Shown one piece after another: positions 11,193-24,265 of a stretch of 64,000 bases of DNA. This DNA comes from Steinernema hermaphroditum. Taxonomy: Eukaryota; Nematoda; Chromadorea; Rhabditida; Steinernematidae. The notes under the pieces are model-generated. The model ran no database searches, was not told the origin of the DNA, and saw only the letters and a program-made list of their open reading frames with translations. Each line of letters begins with the position of its first letter. Within the stretch, counting starts at the first letter, position 1. A program made the translations under genes and the position numbers. Where the stretch lies: the NCBI GenBank assembly GCA_030435675.1, contig CM059625.1, positions 8,494,001 to 8,558,000 of the forward strand. Direction: 5' to 3'.

Positions 11193-12898
11193 ATGAACCT
11201 GATCGTTCTGCTTTTGCTATTATTTTGTCTCGGCCCAGTACTGGGTGCCATTTGGACAAGGTTGAAGATAGGACTCGGTCAATATGAAAGCGAGGAGAAA
11301 CTCAATTACACTCTTCGGGTTGGTCTTTAGAGGCGCTGTAGGAGACCAGCATCTTCTTAAGAGACCCTTATATGAAGCCATTCACAACTTGGAGACTATG
11401 ATCTTGGTGAACGATGCGGTCAAAGAGCATGTCCTCGATCGGCAAAGCATTGCAGAGTGTTCTTCGCGATCAGAAAGATTGAAATCAGTGGAGTGGTTGT
11501 TCACAAACGACATCGTAAAAACCTTCACACCGACGTCGGAAGACATGTCACTACAAGACCAAAAATTCAATTTTCTTCTTTTAGCTCTGGTAACTGAAAG
11601 AAAAAGAAAGAAACGGGCATTGCGCTTTCTTGTTCTTAGACGGGCGGAGAGGAGTGCGAACGGCTACAGAATGTACTGGCCAGGGCATACGTTTGCTACT
11701 TTTCGAACCAGAAGAAGCCTATTTTGGGCAGAATGCAAGTGTGTTGGAAGAACGCAGCATGGATGAGCTTTGAGTCGGCCTATGACCTATTCCGCCATGA
11801 AATCCTTCATGCTTTGGTATCCCAATCAGTGGAGTCAATAACCGAAAGGCCCCTTTTAGGGGTATGGCTTGCTGGTTCCTTCACCACCCATCTATCAAGA
11901 AGAGACTCGAATGTGGAGAGACGGACGAGGCCAGAGCCAATCCTTTACTGTCTACGGAATGGACTTTTCTCGTAGAGCACTGGTATCTTTTCGGCAGCTC
12001 CAGAACCGAATCAAGTAGCTAATTATAGTCATATGTTCGACGTCACTTCCGCTGCTCAATTCTTATGATAGTGGAAGCCGAGAACGAGGATAGGAAACAT
12101 CTCAACGAATACATATTTGGGGTACGATTTTGTACGACCGTTATTAATATATGTCTTTTTGGTTCAGAACGAATTGATGACTCCTGTGCTCAATAATGGG
12201 AAGAATTACTTCACGAAGATTAGTGCCCTTATTTTGGAAGATACTTTTGTCGGCAAACAGTAAGTGTAGGACACTCTTTGCTCACTTTCCCTTCGTTTAG
12301 CCAGTGGTACAAAACCGTCGAGACGAAAGTGCAACGCGAAACTGAAGGGTACTGGTACGGTAGGCAGTGGGGATGCACATTTGCGACGAAGAGCTGCAGC
12401 GATTACGTAGAGGAACAAGCGACAAGACGAAAGTAAGCTACTGAAACGTTTACAACGTGACAGATTCGCTCAGACCTTCGTTCCCATTCTGTACGTTCCA
12501 TGACTACGGACGCTCGACACCGAGAAAGGTAGTGTGAGTAGTAGTACCGTGATTAGTTTCCATGCAGATCTGCGCCAAAACTTTATATAACACGACTACG
12601 ATCTCTCTGCAATGTGTAACTTATCCCCACATCCACCGAACAGAGCAGCTGGAACTCAAGGGAATTGAACTTCATGTAGAATAAGCCTTACTGAATAGCA
12701 TTTTAGCCAATTCTCCTTTCCGACTACCTTCCACAGCTCCGCGACCAATCGAGCTATGGATCTGCAGGTCATCATCGCTTCTGTCCGTTCTCTCAAGTAA
12801 CCATGCATGACAGAGCAGTCTTACATATTACATTTCAGAATGTGCTTAACGGACAAATAGAGATTGTGAGTTCTGACTCGGTCCTTGTAGAATGCTGA
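11193..12898 (+). CDS. leishmanolysin-like zinc metalloprotease (peptidase M8)
   Basis: Begins with signal peptide MNLIVLLLLLFCLGPVLGA and has roughly nine short exons. The metzincin motif is RHEILHALG; a later HLNEYIFGNELMTP supplies the third zinc-ligand His in the place usual for M8, where the ligand lies about 60 residues downstream, followed by the conserved NELM. Other family blocks are ECERLQNVLARAYVCYF (an insertion-rich strand before PILG), YVRRHFRC and the Cys-rich QWGCTF...CSDYVEEQ. It is probably a secreted or surface protease. The propeptide is short and the C-terminus (FCPFSQNVLNGQIEI...EC) may be truncated compared with the family. A GT donor near the end leaves an alternative 3' exon possible, but that would run antisense into the neighbouring phosphatase. 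Confidence 0.82.
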
Positions 12899-12899
12899 T

Positions 12900-14535
12900 T
12901 CAGTGGAAACGCGGAGAGAAGCGCCGTTTGGTGTTGTTTTCTGAATTAAATTCAGCTCGCCTCTTTTTCGGTTTACAATCTTCGTTGATGTCTTTGGGCA
13001 TAAAAATCTTCGAGCGTTCGTAGAATGTACTCAGAACACAGTAGTCCAAGTTCAAAGGGCATCCCTTCGTGAGGCTTGTAACCGTATGAAATTCCTGATT
13101 GTAGCCCGGATGGAAGAAGATCTGAATTGCTCTGCTGTTAGATTTGCACGTCGATACCCATGCCTACTTTGACGGCTGGTCCAACATCAGTCAAATTCCA
13201 AAGCTCTACAGCGATTGCGGCCGTGTACTGAGGCAGGGCGATTCCTCCAATCACCTCTTCTTCGTCGCCTAGAGTTGCGAGGAACCCGGCTATCGTTGTG
13301 TCGTGCTACAACAGAGAAGTATTCTGGAAAATGTGTGCGATGCTTACAGCCGAATACGCGTAGTATTTTAACGGTTTAATCCAACTGCAGTCCGATCCTC
13401 CTTGTTCAAGGCATCTAACCTTAGCAACCATTCGTTCGTTCATATCTTTTAGCAATGGGCCTGTAAATATGTAGAACTATTCTACACATCACTGTACTTA
13501 CCACCACGAAGCTTAATAAGTTCGGGAACATAGGGCTTCGATATACCATAGTTGAACTCGTTTTTGATGTGAGTGAGATTCCAAAGTTTCTTAGAAATAC
13601 TTGGAGTAAACCAGTCCGGCTGACTCAGATTGTATTTTGTCTGAACGATTTTTATCGCCAATCAGAAAGTCATTGATACCTCGACAAAGTTGACGTCGTA
13701 TAGATCGTACATTTCGTAAATATCGATGGACATACCGGTCTTATTCGAAAGAAAAGCGAAAAATTCCTAAACATTCTGCTAAAGTGAAAGGGAATGCTTA
13801 TCACTAACTTCATTTTCGTCAATTACTTGACGATACTCAGGACTTGATTGTATGAACTGGTCCAATTCCGTTTTTCGTGGACAGGACGCCCACATGTTGC
13901 CGATCTGAATTAGTAAGAGGCGTCCTTCTTTCATTCACAGCACATTTTACATACGAAATCGGTGTTGTAGTTATCTGTGTGAACAGGAATAGGCGTCCAA
14001 TTGGAGGGCCACGTTGAAGCATTAGGATGATCGGTACCAGGCGTACCCATAGGGTACATTCCCGCTAAATTGCTCATTGCACTAACCAATGTCCGATTGT
14101 AGTCGGTGCTACGAACGTGGACCTGAAATCTTGCTTGAACTGGGAAACTGTCGAAGCGTAAGCACCTCTTTCGCTTTGTACGTAGGGCTCAGAAATCCAG
14201 GGTGATCGTCGACGTACCGCTTTCGAAGTAAGCGCCCCAAAGCAAAATGTTGCTGCATTCCGAGCTAAAATTAAGGGGTTGTCGTCGTCGCGTTGTCCAC
14301 GTCGGCTACCTGAGTGAGCTCACCCCATCCGTTAGGCCATGCATTCTCTTGATGAACATCCGTTGGATACGTTTTGGTAGGGGCGCGATCTCCATGACGC
14401 CAAACCTAAAATTTGCGTTTTTTTTTGTTAATCTGAGTAGAGAGAAAAAAAACAACCAACCACATGCGTCATTAGTAATTCATCTCGACAGATTGCCGAG
14501 GGAACTATCACGTACAATAGGTAGAAGAGCAGCAT
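12900..14535 (-). CDS. secreted histidine acid phosphatase
   Basis: Phosphomonoesterase of the histidine phosphatase clan. Exon 1 encodes a signal peptide ([16 protein letters not shown]) and the first core strand; exon 2 carries the catalytic [10 protein letters not shown]. The C-terminal catalytic pair appears as [17 protein letters not shown]. Other family features are [34 protein letters not shown] and a terminal Cys-containing block ([13 protein letters not shown]...DINEDC). About nine exons with ~45 bp introns. The tail after the last Cys is basic ([10 protein letters not shown]). It is likely extracellular or lysosomal, as for nematode intestinal acid phosphatases. It converges with the M8 protease, whose stop codon is one base away. 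Confidence 0.9.
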
Positions 14536-14803
14536 CTTGTGAGCTGACCGAGATACCGCTCTCGGGAGACCGCACTTTCAGTCGATGTGCGATGAGAGAG
14601 GCCAAGGAGTTATTTTGAGGGAGTCCTCGACAAAGCAGAACAAACTCCGCCATTATCACCTCACAGGTGCGATTCTCCCCAGACAAGCTGGGCAAGATTA
14701 ATGTGTCCCATTTTGTTGCCATCTGTCTGGGCCAATCAATTTCATCTTCGTCCATTGGTCAACTCTCGCTCTTTTGATGCAATCGAGTCTTAGAACTACG
14801 TAC

Positions 14804-14817
14804 TTTATTGTTTTATT
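14804..14817 (-). terminator. two AATAAA signals of the UGT gene
   Basis: Two tttatt hexamers on the + strand (14804-14809 and 14812-14817) read as AATAAA on the minus strand, 27-40 nt after the UGT stop codon. Confidence 0.6.
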
Positions 14818-14843
14818 TACAACAAATGTTGCAACTGAACGAT

Positions 14844-16826
14844 TTAATCGACCTTTTTCGCCTTCTTCGGCTTGGAGGAACTTCCTTTCTGTGCGGCTGC
14901 GGTCGTTGGAGCAGAGGTGGGCTTTCCAAACACCATTTGGAAAAGCGAGAAAATCGTACGAGTGACCAGTTTGATAACGTAGACGACAGTGGCGATGATG
15001 AGCACAAAGATACTGAGCAAGAAGAGAACGACGTCGACTAAGAAATATTGGAGAATGTTCAGTTTGTCGGCTCCCGAACGAGCGTGAGGCACTTCTTGAT
15101 GACGCTGGATGAACTCCACCCAAAACGCAGAATGGTTCAGTTCCGTATAGGGCACGTCGATGACCATGTCTTGGAAGATAAGTACCTCTTCCTTATACCT
15201 TAAGTACAAGCATTAGGGTAAAGCGTCAAAATCAGTTGCTAGTTACTTGTTATTGTGGATGTCTTTGAAGGCTTTCTCGAAGTTGTCTGCGTTCCACGCA
15301 CTTTTCGGAATCAAGATACCCGCGTTTCTGTCTGTAACCCGCAAAAGGTTGTCATATCCGCTTACGGTGAGAGGGAATCCAATAACCGGAACGCCGTGCC
15401 AAACAGATTCCACGACGCTGTTCAGTCCTCCGTGAGACATGTGCGCCTTGCACTTTGAGTGCCCTAAACGGTGGAAGCGGATACTTTACATATGGCTAAA
15501 CTGGAAATTACCCAAGAGATTTTGAAGAGGGAGCCATTTGGAAACGAAGACATTCGGGGGGAGATTCGGAATGGGTTCTGCGTCGTATTGCCAAACGAAC
15601 TTCGTTTCCGGAGATCTTCTCATAGCCGTTACGATGGAGTTCTGCAGTCATATTACAAGCTGTGTCAGAGGCTCTGAGGTCTTACCACCAAAGGTTTCGG
15701 GGCACGCTTCCACTGGGCTGTAAAACCAGTGGAAAAGACAATGAATCCTTTCTCGGCATTCGAGGAGTCAACAAATGTTTTTAGTTCCTGCAAATGGCGA
15801 TCAGCTCACGCTCTCAACTTCGAGAAATACCCCAGTAAGAGATTCGGCTTTTTTACAGTGGAGACCTCCCACGAAATTCACTCTTGGCATGTAGGGTCGT
15901 GCGAAGTCGAAGATTGGTGGAGTGTTAACGTAGTTTATTGACGCGTTCCTTTCCATAAAGAACGCTCCTGTCTCAAGTTGTGGGTAATATTTCTTAAATA
16001 CGTAGGTTAATAAATCAAGCAAAGAACATTTATTTACCTTAAATATGTTGTCCATTCTGGGCAATACTACGCTTTGGTGAACATAGATGGCGCGAAGATA
16101 GGCAGCCAAGTTGAAGGCTCTCTCAGTGAAAGAAAGTCTGTCGGTGAGTCTAAAACATGGAAGACCATTAAACTTTGAGGAACAACTTGTATTACTTAGT
16201 TCCATGCACAGGGAGGTAAGAAGGAGGACTTGGACTGTGGTGGGCCCATGCGGATTCAGTACGCAAGGCAGTCATCGACCAGTAAATGAAAACGCTCTTC
16301 TGGAGGCCCGTATGGAGAAGGCCACATGGATTGTAAAGGTCATCGACGACAACGGTGTCGAACTGACGTCCCACAAGTGCATCGAACTGTTTCTTGCCAT
16401 CGGTACTACTGAGAAGATCGTCGCACAGTTCGAGGGAGGCTAGCCATGCGGAGGTCCTCTCCGCTTCATCTTCGAAGTCGGAATACCAAATGCGGTCGTG
16501 TACCGAGTGATTTCGCGCAACGTAAAGGTCTCTGATCACGTTGTTCTTGAGAGGAACGCGGACAAAGATTTCCTCAACACCCTTTGGGAGAGCCACATCG
16601 GACTGAAATCACAATCCGTTGCATCACTACACAGCGTTTCCACTGCGCGAACCTTTTTCCATCCATACTCGAACCATGTAACCGAATGTTTGCGTTTGAG
16701 CAGTTCCTCGGCCAAGGTCTTCATGGTATACCTGTGAACGGGATAGATTGAACTCGGCATTATGAGCACTTTGGCGCATTGTGCGGCACAGGCCAGCACA
16801 AGCAGCAGGAAAACACACCGCTGCAT
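14844..16826 (-). CDS. UDP-glycosyltransferase (UGT, GT1)
   Basis: ER-membrane transferase that conjugates sugars to small lipophilic molecules. Signal peptide [19 protein letters not shown]-terminal acceptor domain with a candidate catalytic His in [20 protein letters not shown]. The C-terminal donor domain shows [20 protein letters not shown], then [20 protein letters not shown] membrane segment ([20 protein letters not shown]) is followed by a Lys-rich cytosolic tail ending KPKKAKKVD, the usual type I topology with a dilysine-like end. About eight exons. The signature normally ends FADQPDN, but here it reads LTVSGYDN, so the Asp-Gln pair that contacts the sugar of the donor is absent; donor preference may differ. 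It lies head-to-tail with the acid phosphatase, 308 bp apart. Confidence 0.93.
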
Positions 16827-18095
16827 GATCGCGGCTCTGGCTTAAGTTCTGCCTGAAAAAGCGTTCTTATATTCTAAGCTGAAGGCATGATGAAACATAT
16901 GATGGCAAATGTGCAAAGCGGACGCGCACGACATCTCCACAAACGCGTGTTTTTGTGAGTGTCTAGCGGAACTGATAAAGAAGAAATCGATGGACATCAA
17001 GTGGGTAATCAAATCACCGGCTACAAAATATAAGATCAGCGCATGTCTGCGTCGTCCAACCGTCCACGGCAGAGAGTTTGTTTTCTGCTCGCAAAATGAA
17101 TCGATAGAAGAGCCCAGACTTTTGGAGGTCACCGATGGGTGCGACGCCATTCACTTACGTCTCCATATCAAAGCGCCAAAACTGGAAACCTAAGCACACG
17201 GTAACACATGAGTGCAAAGTAAAAGGCCGACTAAAGTTCAGCACACAGTCGAGACTCTCGCTGATGTGATACCTGTGAGGGAGTCACGCACTAATCACAC
17301 TTTCAACGAAAACGTGATTGCAGCGCGTGCCTTTCGCGTGTCTTTGCCGTTTCCTGAGCAAAAGAAATACCATTGTATGTGAAGACATTTCGTGCATCAC
17401 TGTTGTTGACAAGTTGTCCTTACGGAGATAAATTTTACAGCTTGTACGTTTGCACATTCTGTGCATACTAGCATTGCTCATTATGTCAATTTATTTTCAA
17501 AACTGCAGCTTTAGTTTTAACCAATCTGCGCTGTGAACAGCAAATCACAAATTGCAAAATCAAAAGCTAGAATTTCTTCCATAAGTGCCTAGCTGAGATT
17601 CACAGTAGCACGTCGGCTTCGTTAACTTTGCTATAAATAATGGACGAGATATTCTGTGAACAACAAAATGCCTGCAATTACTTTTATAAATCTAAAATAA
17701 TTACATTAGCAAAAACACTGTATATTATACAAAATTCATGGTATGCGCATGACATTAAAGGGACAATGTAAAGGGCAAAAGAGATCCGGACAAAACTCAG
17801 TTTTTCCTGCGAGACATTTTGGAGGAGTCAGTTTTTCACGCTTGCGAGCATGATCGTTACCCGGACCGCTTTTGCTCATGGTACTGTTCCCTTGATGACG
17901 CCGTCATTTACCTCCTGATATCATAATTCAGCTCGGAATTCTATTATACCGTGGCTTCCCTTCATTTGAATTGTTTTTCATTTATTTTTTCATTTCGCTT
18001 ACTTAATTTGGCTTTCAAGGACAGCTGAAACAAGTTACCATGGCGACAAGCTCGTTCGTCGCGACTACAGCTAGCATCAAACGAGGCCGAGCAAA
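16827..18095. other. intergenic region, divergent promoters
   Basis: Separates the divergent UGT (-) and EFCAB7-like (+) genes. The frames here are short and unrecognised. Nothing else seen. Confidence 0.5.
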
Positions 18096-20225
18096 ATGCT
18101 GCGAACGGCAGACACGTTCGACGCCGTTTATTATAATACCGCGGGAAGTTTTTCACGGAGTGTTGACTTGTTGGAGTTATACGAAATAATTATCTCATCG
18201 GGAAAGAACATTTCCTTTCTCCGCATAAAGGAGCGTTGGCCGAGCGAAGGTACGATCAATATTCGTGATGAATGAGGTTCTAAGTGTCTGTAGATCAAAT
18301 AAGCTTCGAAGATGCGTCGCAAATCTATCATTCTGAAGAAGGCATCAACATCCATAAATACGATAAAATCAAAAAATGCGTCGAGAGTGGGGAACTCACT
18401 TTTGATATGATCTTCAACTTCATGAAACGCAAGGTAGGAAGGTGATTTTACAGCGGAGAGAGACTATTCAGTAGATGCCAAATAACACAACGGAAGAAGC
18501 CGAAATGCAGCAGATGCTGTCTCTCTTCCTCAAGAGGGGTGATACTTTGCAGCAGGTAGAGTTAACAGCCCTTGTTATGGAACTGAATCCCAATATCTTC
18601 TAGGTAATGCAGGAATTCGAAAGCGCTCGTTCTGAGCTAGTACAGATCAATCGTCAGATTTTCAGTTATCTGTTTGAAACGGAAAGTAAGTGGCGTTCTG
18701 TGAGTAGATGATGAATCTACTTTAGAAACCCACTCTGAACAGTCTTCTGTGTTCATGCAACCCATCAGTAATGGCCATGTAAAACCCATCCGTCAAAGTG
18801 CCCACAACATCACTGACCTCGATGCCACAAACATGATACATCCGGTTATCTTCAGCATCACTATAAATGTGATTTCCCTGTTTAGAACACAAAAAAATCG
18901 CTGTTGGTTTGCGGGGAGAAAGGCTGCTGCTGTGTCGAGTATCAGTTTAGTGTGTTCGCGGAGGCCGAAGTCCAACTAACCTTAGAGATCAACTACAAAG
19001 GTATCAAATGCTGTTTGTCGAACAAAGAATATACACAACTTCATTCAGTGGGACTTTTACCGGAACATTTTGAACGCAACATCATAGCCATCATCTACGA
19101 CTGCAGCACGTCAGCCACTGTTGTTGTGACAAGTATTCTCGGAGACGCTGCTGGGGTATGTCTTTCGTTTTCATTTGTGAGAGAGAAAGATTATTTCATT
19201 CAGACGTATCTTTCCGAAAAGGTTAAACTGCTTCCCGGGCAGTACTGCGTTCAGCTCAGAAACTGTATGGTGGTGAAACAAGAAAAGGCAAGTTACGAAG
19301 TAGCGCTGACGAACGATAGAGGCAAAATGTCCAAAGACTACAGGTATCCAATCCACTGTATCATCAGGAGAACCAATAAACATTTAGAATGGCTTTATTA
19401 AACGTTTTCGACATCTTCGACTTAAACGACAACGGTACAATCAGTTCAGACGAGTTCTGCATTTACACACTTCTCACAGGAGACGAAGAGTTCTCAAAAG
19501 AAGTGAGAAACTAGTTGGGCACTTCATATGCATATGCCGTTTGTAGGAGTGGACCGCCTTGACTGGTGTCTTCGACACGAGAAAAGGAGAGCTAACCATG
19601 AAAGCCTTCATTGAATATCATCAAGTAGAAATAAGCGAGCAAGCAGAGGGAAACGAAGAAATTTTGAAGGACATATGGACTTCCCTCCAGCATATTGGCT
19701 TCGACAAAAGCCTTTCGATGGTGACTGTAAGTTCCAGGACATCGACCTCTTTCTAAGGGTTATAGACATGCCCATGTTATTTGAAACTCACTTCCATGGG
19801 GGACCCGATTGAGTTGGTTGATCCGGAGATACGGTGGTTCAATACGCTGGAGGATGAGAGCTTCGCCGAGTACGCATACAACCACCGTCAAAGCATGTTC
19901 CTGCTCTCGAACAGCGAGATCACGATCAAGAAGTACCGGTGCGACTATTATGCCGTTGTCGTAAAACCTGAATCGGTAAGCGCCCCAATTTTGGGATCCA
20001 TTCAAAGTTCAACGCCTTAGTCTTTGAACAAAATCTACAAGATCAACGTAACAGCCAGGACCAGTCTTGGAACCACAAGCAGCACACTCCATCGGATCAA
20101 TATGAAAGGCGGTTATAAAGTAAGTAACAGTTTTATTTGACCGAGCAAACTTTCTTTTTCAGATAATACAGGTCATTCCGACCTTGTTCAAACAGCCAGA
20201 AATAACAGCGAAATTTGAGAAATAA
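18096..20225 (+). CDS. EFCAB7-like EF-hand protein
   Basis: Starts MLRTADTFDAVYYNTAG; the frame upstream is closed by TAG. About eleven exons. An N-terminal helical EF-hand-like region (LLELYEIIISSGKNISFLRI) leads to a linker, then beta-rich calpain-III/C2-like segments (CCCVEYQFSVFAEAEVQLTL, VKLLPGQYCVQLRNC). Next comes an EF-hand loop DLNDNGTISSDEF within NVFDIFDLNDNGTISSDE, then WTALTGVFDTRKGELTMKAF and DIWTSLQHIGFDKSLSMVTT. This order and the W...FDT..GELT...DIW.SL pattern match vertebrate EFCAB7, a ciliary-base protein that, with IQCE, anchors the EVC complex in Hedgehog signalling. The homology call is from memory of the family. The role in a nematode, which has no smoothened-dependent Hedgehog pathway, is open. 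Confidence 0.72.
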
Positions 20226-20826
20226 GCCATCACCGAGAACCAAAAGGAGGCCGACAGAAAATGCGGCGGTGAACCAGTGCAAAGCAACTAAATGATCTGA
20301 TGAAATATGCAGACACGTCCAATTTCATACAGACATTCAGCCGCTCTAAACCGATACGTACTTAAACCGACCATCTATGCAGTTTATGAACCGTTTATAA
20401 AGACGTATTCTTGATGATTGGCAGGAAAAAGTGAGAAGCTGTCAGTTCAGTTTTTTGTTGCTGATTGCTCTTATCGCAGGTGCCTCTGGCTCCATCGCTG
20501 ATGCGCCACACGGTCTTCATTTACAACCTCTAATTTGCAATGTAATTTGAACGAGCATAAGAATGCCCGATTGTTGAATTCAATCTTTCTTCGAAGAGCG
20601 CAGACCAGCATCGATGTCAACAAACGCGGATTCCATCGACTACGACATCCTTATCGCGAAAGAGCTATTGATGAGCAGAGAAGGGATGAGTCCGTTGGTG
20701 ATAGCCCAAGACTAGAACGGTGAAACACGACGCACTTTATTGCTAATGCATAATAGCTGCAGACACCCGTAAAGTTAAATATAAATAAAAGTTTTGCAGC
20801 GCGACTGTCCGATCGTTCGCACCTTT
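20226..20826. other. 3' intergenic region between convergent genes
   Basis: Between the stop codons of the EFCAB7-like (+) and neprilysin (-) genes. It contains AATAAA-type signals on both strands (about 20784 for +, 20736-20741 for -). No gene seen. Confidence 0.5.
20736..20741 (-). terminator. AATAAA polyadenylation signal of the neprilysin gene
   Basis: tttatt on the + strand, 86 nt past the neprilysin stop codon. Confidence 0.5.
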
Positions 20827-23800
20827 TCACCAAAGACGACATTTCTCATAAGGATTCATCGGACTTCCTATGGGGCATCGATACGCTTTTGAAAATTCCG
20901 GAAGGTTTTGAAGGGGCACATTGACGCTGAAATCATTCATCATTGCATGCTCAAAGGATAAAGGCCTACCGAAACCGTCCGAGACTGTGAGTGTCAGTGT
21001 TTAGAACTTGATCCATGGATCCTGGCTTCACAGTTTCACAAAACATCTGCAATCAGAACCCTGGAGTGAAGATTACTGAGGAAGAGTTACATTTGCAAAG
21101 GATAAGAAAAACATTTGCCGAGAAGATGTGTTCTTGAACGATGGCAAATATTCGCCGTCCGTAGAGTTTTGGTTCGAGACCATTTTGAACGCCTGAACGC
21201 CCGTATTATTCAAGTAGTCAGAATACTAGATTACATTGAAGGCAATTCTTAGTCCTGCGTTATCAGCGATATTTTCGTTGGCCGTCAGCTTTCCATCAAT
21301 CTAATACAGAGCCATAAAGCTCAAAGTAGCGATGAAAGCGACCTACGTATCTCTCCGTTTCGGATTCAACTTTGCTGCTATACTGAGCTACAAAGCAATC
21401 CTTCTTCAACTTGTAGACCTCCGTCATGTCAGTACTCCACCATGGCTCTAGCATCCCACTTTCACCGTAATTTGATCCTGAGTCACTTATTATGTAGCAG
21501 TTCACTGGAACCTTACCAAAATCGTCAATAGAGTGAATCATTTCGTGTGCAATCGCCATTCCTATGGCCCCAAAGTTAACACTCTGGGGCACGTTGGAGC
21601 CAATTAAGGGGTACCCCAACATCGCATCTGTGAAAACTGAAACTCTTTGTTCATCTACATCAAGAGTCAGTTATTTATCGCTTTACCTAGTTGATTAGCA
21701 AAGTAGTCGTAGAACGCATCAACGACAGGAGGCGTTATCGAGAATGCTTTGAAGCGGGAAGAAGAGACGGAAGCGTTGTAAAGGGCTGCGAAGTCACTTC
21801 TAAAGAGACTACTCATCGACGGAGTATAAACTAGCTCTTACTTCACTGATAGCTTCATGAGCTGTAGAGCGTTGTCAAAGAAGGACTCTCGGTGGAGATC
21901 CAGATCCCCCACAACTATTTTGGGCAGAGTACTGTTCGTTGTACTTCCCATTTGGTACCGTATGCTCTCAACCTTTCGCAAAGCCACGAGCCTTGTATTC
22001 TCGTCCATCCAGTCAGAGTTCATGATGAGTTCTTCAATGGACATCTTCAATGCGGCCAGCATATGTTGAATCTGAACTTGAGGCATGAACGATGCACAGA
22101 GGGAAAAGCCACTCTACCTGTTGGTGTTTCTCTTTTCGATCGAAGTTTTGTGCGTAGAGAATAGACAGTGGCAGAGGCATTCTCTTCTGCACCTCCACAA
22201 CGCACTCCTCCCAGAGAGGCTTCAGTGTGACTCCATAGACCACACTTCGGAAGTTTTCTCGAGGAACGCGGTACCTCTGCGGCAGGTAGACGTCGAAGGT
22301 ACTCACAACCTTCCACATTAAATAGTCGTTAAGTGTTCTAAAGCACATTTATTTATTAACTCAACGGCAGCTTACTGAAGAGGCGTTTTCTCTAGTAGTT
22401 TCTCAAGTTCTGCTAAGTATTCTAGATCAACCACATTAATATTTGTTGAATTTGATGGGTTTTCCGGCATTTCAGCTATTCCTGTCGTTAATATTAGTTC
22501 AAAATTAATCTAAAGCGATGGTATCGAGCAGGAACATCTATAAGTGGTACCTTTGGAAATTGTTTCTTCAAGTCACCGAACGACAGAAGATGTTTTGCTT
22601 TCGCTGGATTGCGGCTACCTTCGAGTTTTGTGATCTAGAATCTCGTCGTACTGAATTGCAGAACGTTGTCACTTACGTCTGCAATGGCAAAGTCAAACTG
22701 CAGCACATTTCTGATATTAGTCGTTAACACATCTTCGTCTCCTCCTACAAGCAGAATTACATTTAGTCAGATTATTGTAGACCTACCGAGCATCGAAATC
22801 AGTTCCTTCATGTAAGATTCATAATTTCTTGCGAATTCGTTTTGCTCAAGCGGTTGGCGGTAGTGCCTCTTAGAACCTAGCAACAGTTTCGTGTTGCCAA
22901 TCTAAACATTACGATCGATTCAAATTAGTCCGATCAACAGTTTACCATCAGAATGTTTTTGTTTTGGTTATCGACTTTTTCTTGAAAGAACACTGAGAAA
23001 ACACCCGGCACTCCTAGCCCCATCATCTGTCCGTGTAAAAGCTCCCAAGAAAAGTTTTGATCGTCGAAGACGGCGTTCTGCAGCAAGGGCCAGCCACCTA
23101 GTGTCGATATCAGTGACGTCAGTGGCATCAAATCCTAAAGGAAAAGTCTATGGAAGGACTTCTCCTTTTTCTGACTCACGTTTCGGTCCTGCGCTTGATC
23201 GTCCATACAAGAATCGTAATATGTGAGCATCTGTTGCGTTGCGTCGCTCTGCTTCGTCCTAGCTGCTTTGTTTAACATATCTGTGCAGAGTGCCGTTTCA
23301 TGTAAAGCACAAACGCAACTCACCTCTCAGGTTCTTATTTAGTTTCGCTTTCATTTCACTTATGACATTAAGTTTCGTCTCATGATCGGGCACGTAACGA
23401 CTCACTCCGTAATTCCCGCATGCGTACTCGTAAAAGTCGTCGCAGGGACTGACTTCTTTTTTCATGTTGGAGACATATGCACTTACTACAACATCGAGTC
23501 GCTAATTAAACGCACGTCCACTCAAGTGGACCGTACCTAAGAGAATGCACTCTTCGTCGAGACAGGGTGCATCGTTTGAGTGGACAATCTTCGTCGGACT
23601 CTTTGTGATCTCTGTCTGTATCTCTTTTTGTATATTGACGTATTTTGGTGAACCTAAGAGAGGCATTCGGGTAATGTCCAAAGATATCAAATACCGAGAT
23701 GTTTCTGCTCAAGTGGAAAGTAACCCCCTCCAAGTAATATCAACAAGATAACGCCTGTTGCCACGAATACCAAAGCTGCCAGAAACAAGAGACCCATAAG

Positions 23801-24265
23801 GAGTCCAAACTTATTGCCTTTTTCTCTAAAGTTTTGCTTAACGAGTATGCGCTAATGCAGGTCGTTGTTTACCTGTTCCTATAATGCGCATCGGTTGCTC
23901 GTCCATATTCCATTCTATAACTTCCTGGTTGATACATTTCGTTATCGCTGATTACGGATACGGTGGGGGAATGGGGATGGCTGAAGAGGAACGGTGAACG
24001 GTTTTTCCTATAAAACACGTTTGATAACCACAATGCTGCGTTTGTAGACGGGTTTGCAGACGCGAAGGAAATCATCAAACGAGAACATGGATAAAATTGG
24101 TTTGTGAAAGGTCGCACGAGAATTGAACGGACAAAAGTGGATGTTGTACCTTCTGATGCGCGGTCGCTCGGTGCGGTGCAGATCTAAAGGACCAAACGGT
24201 GGAGACGTACTACCGGGAGACCACTTGCGGAATGTGTTCTTCTGGGACTGGCTGGAGTATCGCAT
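20827..24265 (-). CDS. neprilysin-like metallopeptidase (M13), type II membrane protein
   Basis: Ectopeptidase that cleaves oligopeptides such as neuropeptides. A cytosolic N-terminus of about 85 residues precedes one membrane anchor ([20 protein letters not shown]). The ectodomain follows: [23 protein letters not shown] (Cys-rich start typical of M13), [32 protein letters not shown], then [20 protein letters not shown]. The zinc site HEMIH is complete and the third ligand Glu and catalytic Asp appear in [12 protein letters not shown]. The last residues YEKCRLW match the conserved CxxW end of the family. About sixteen exons with ~45 bp introns. The initiator ATG at 24265 is the most upstream plausible start. 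It shares a convergent 3' end with the EFCAB7-like gene. Confidence 0.92.
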
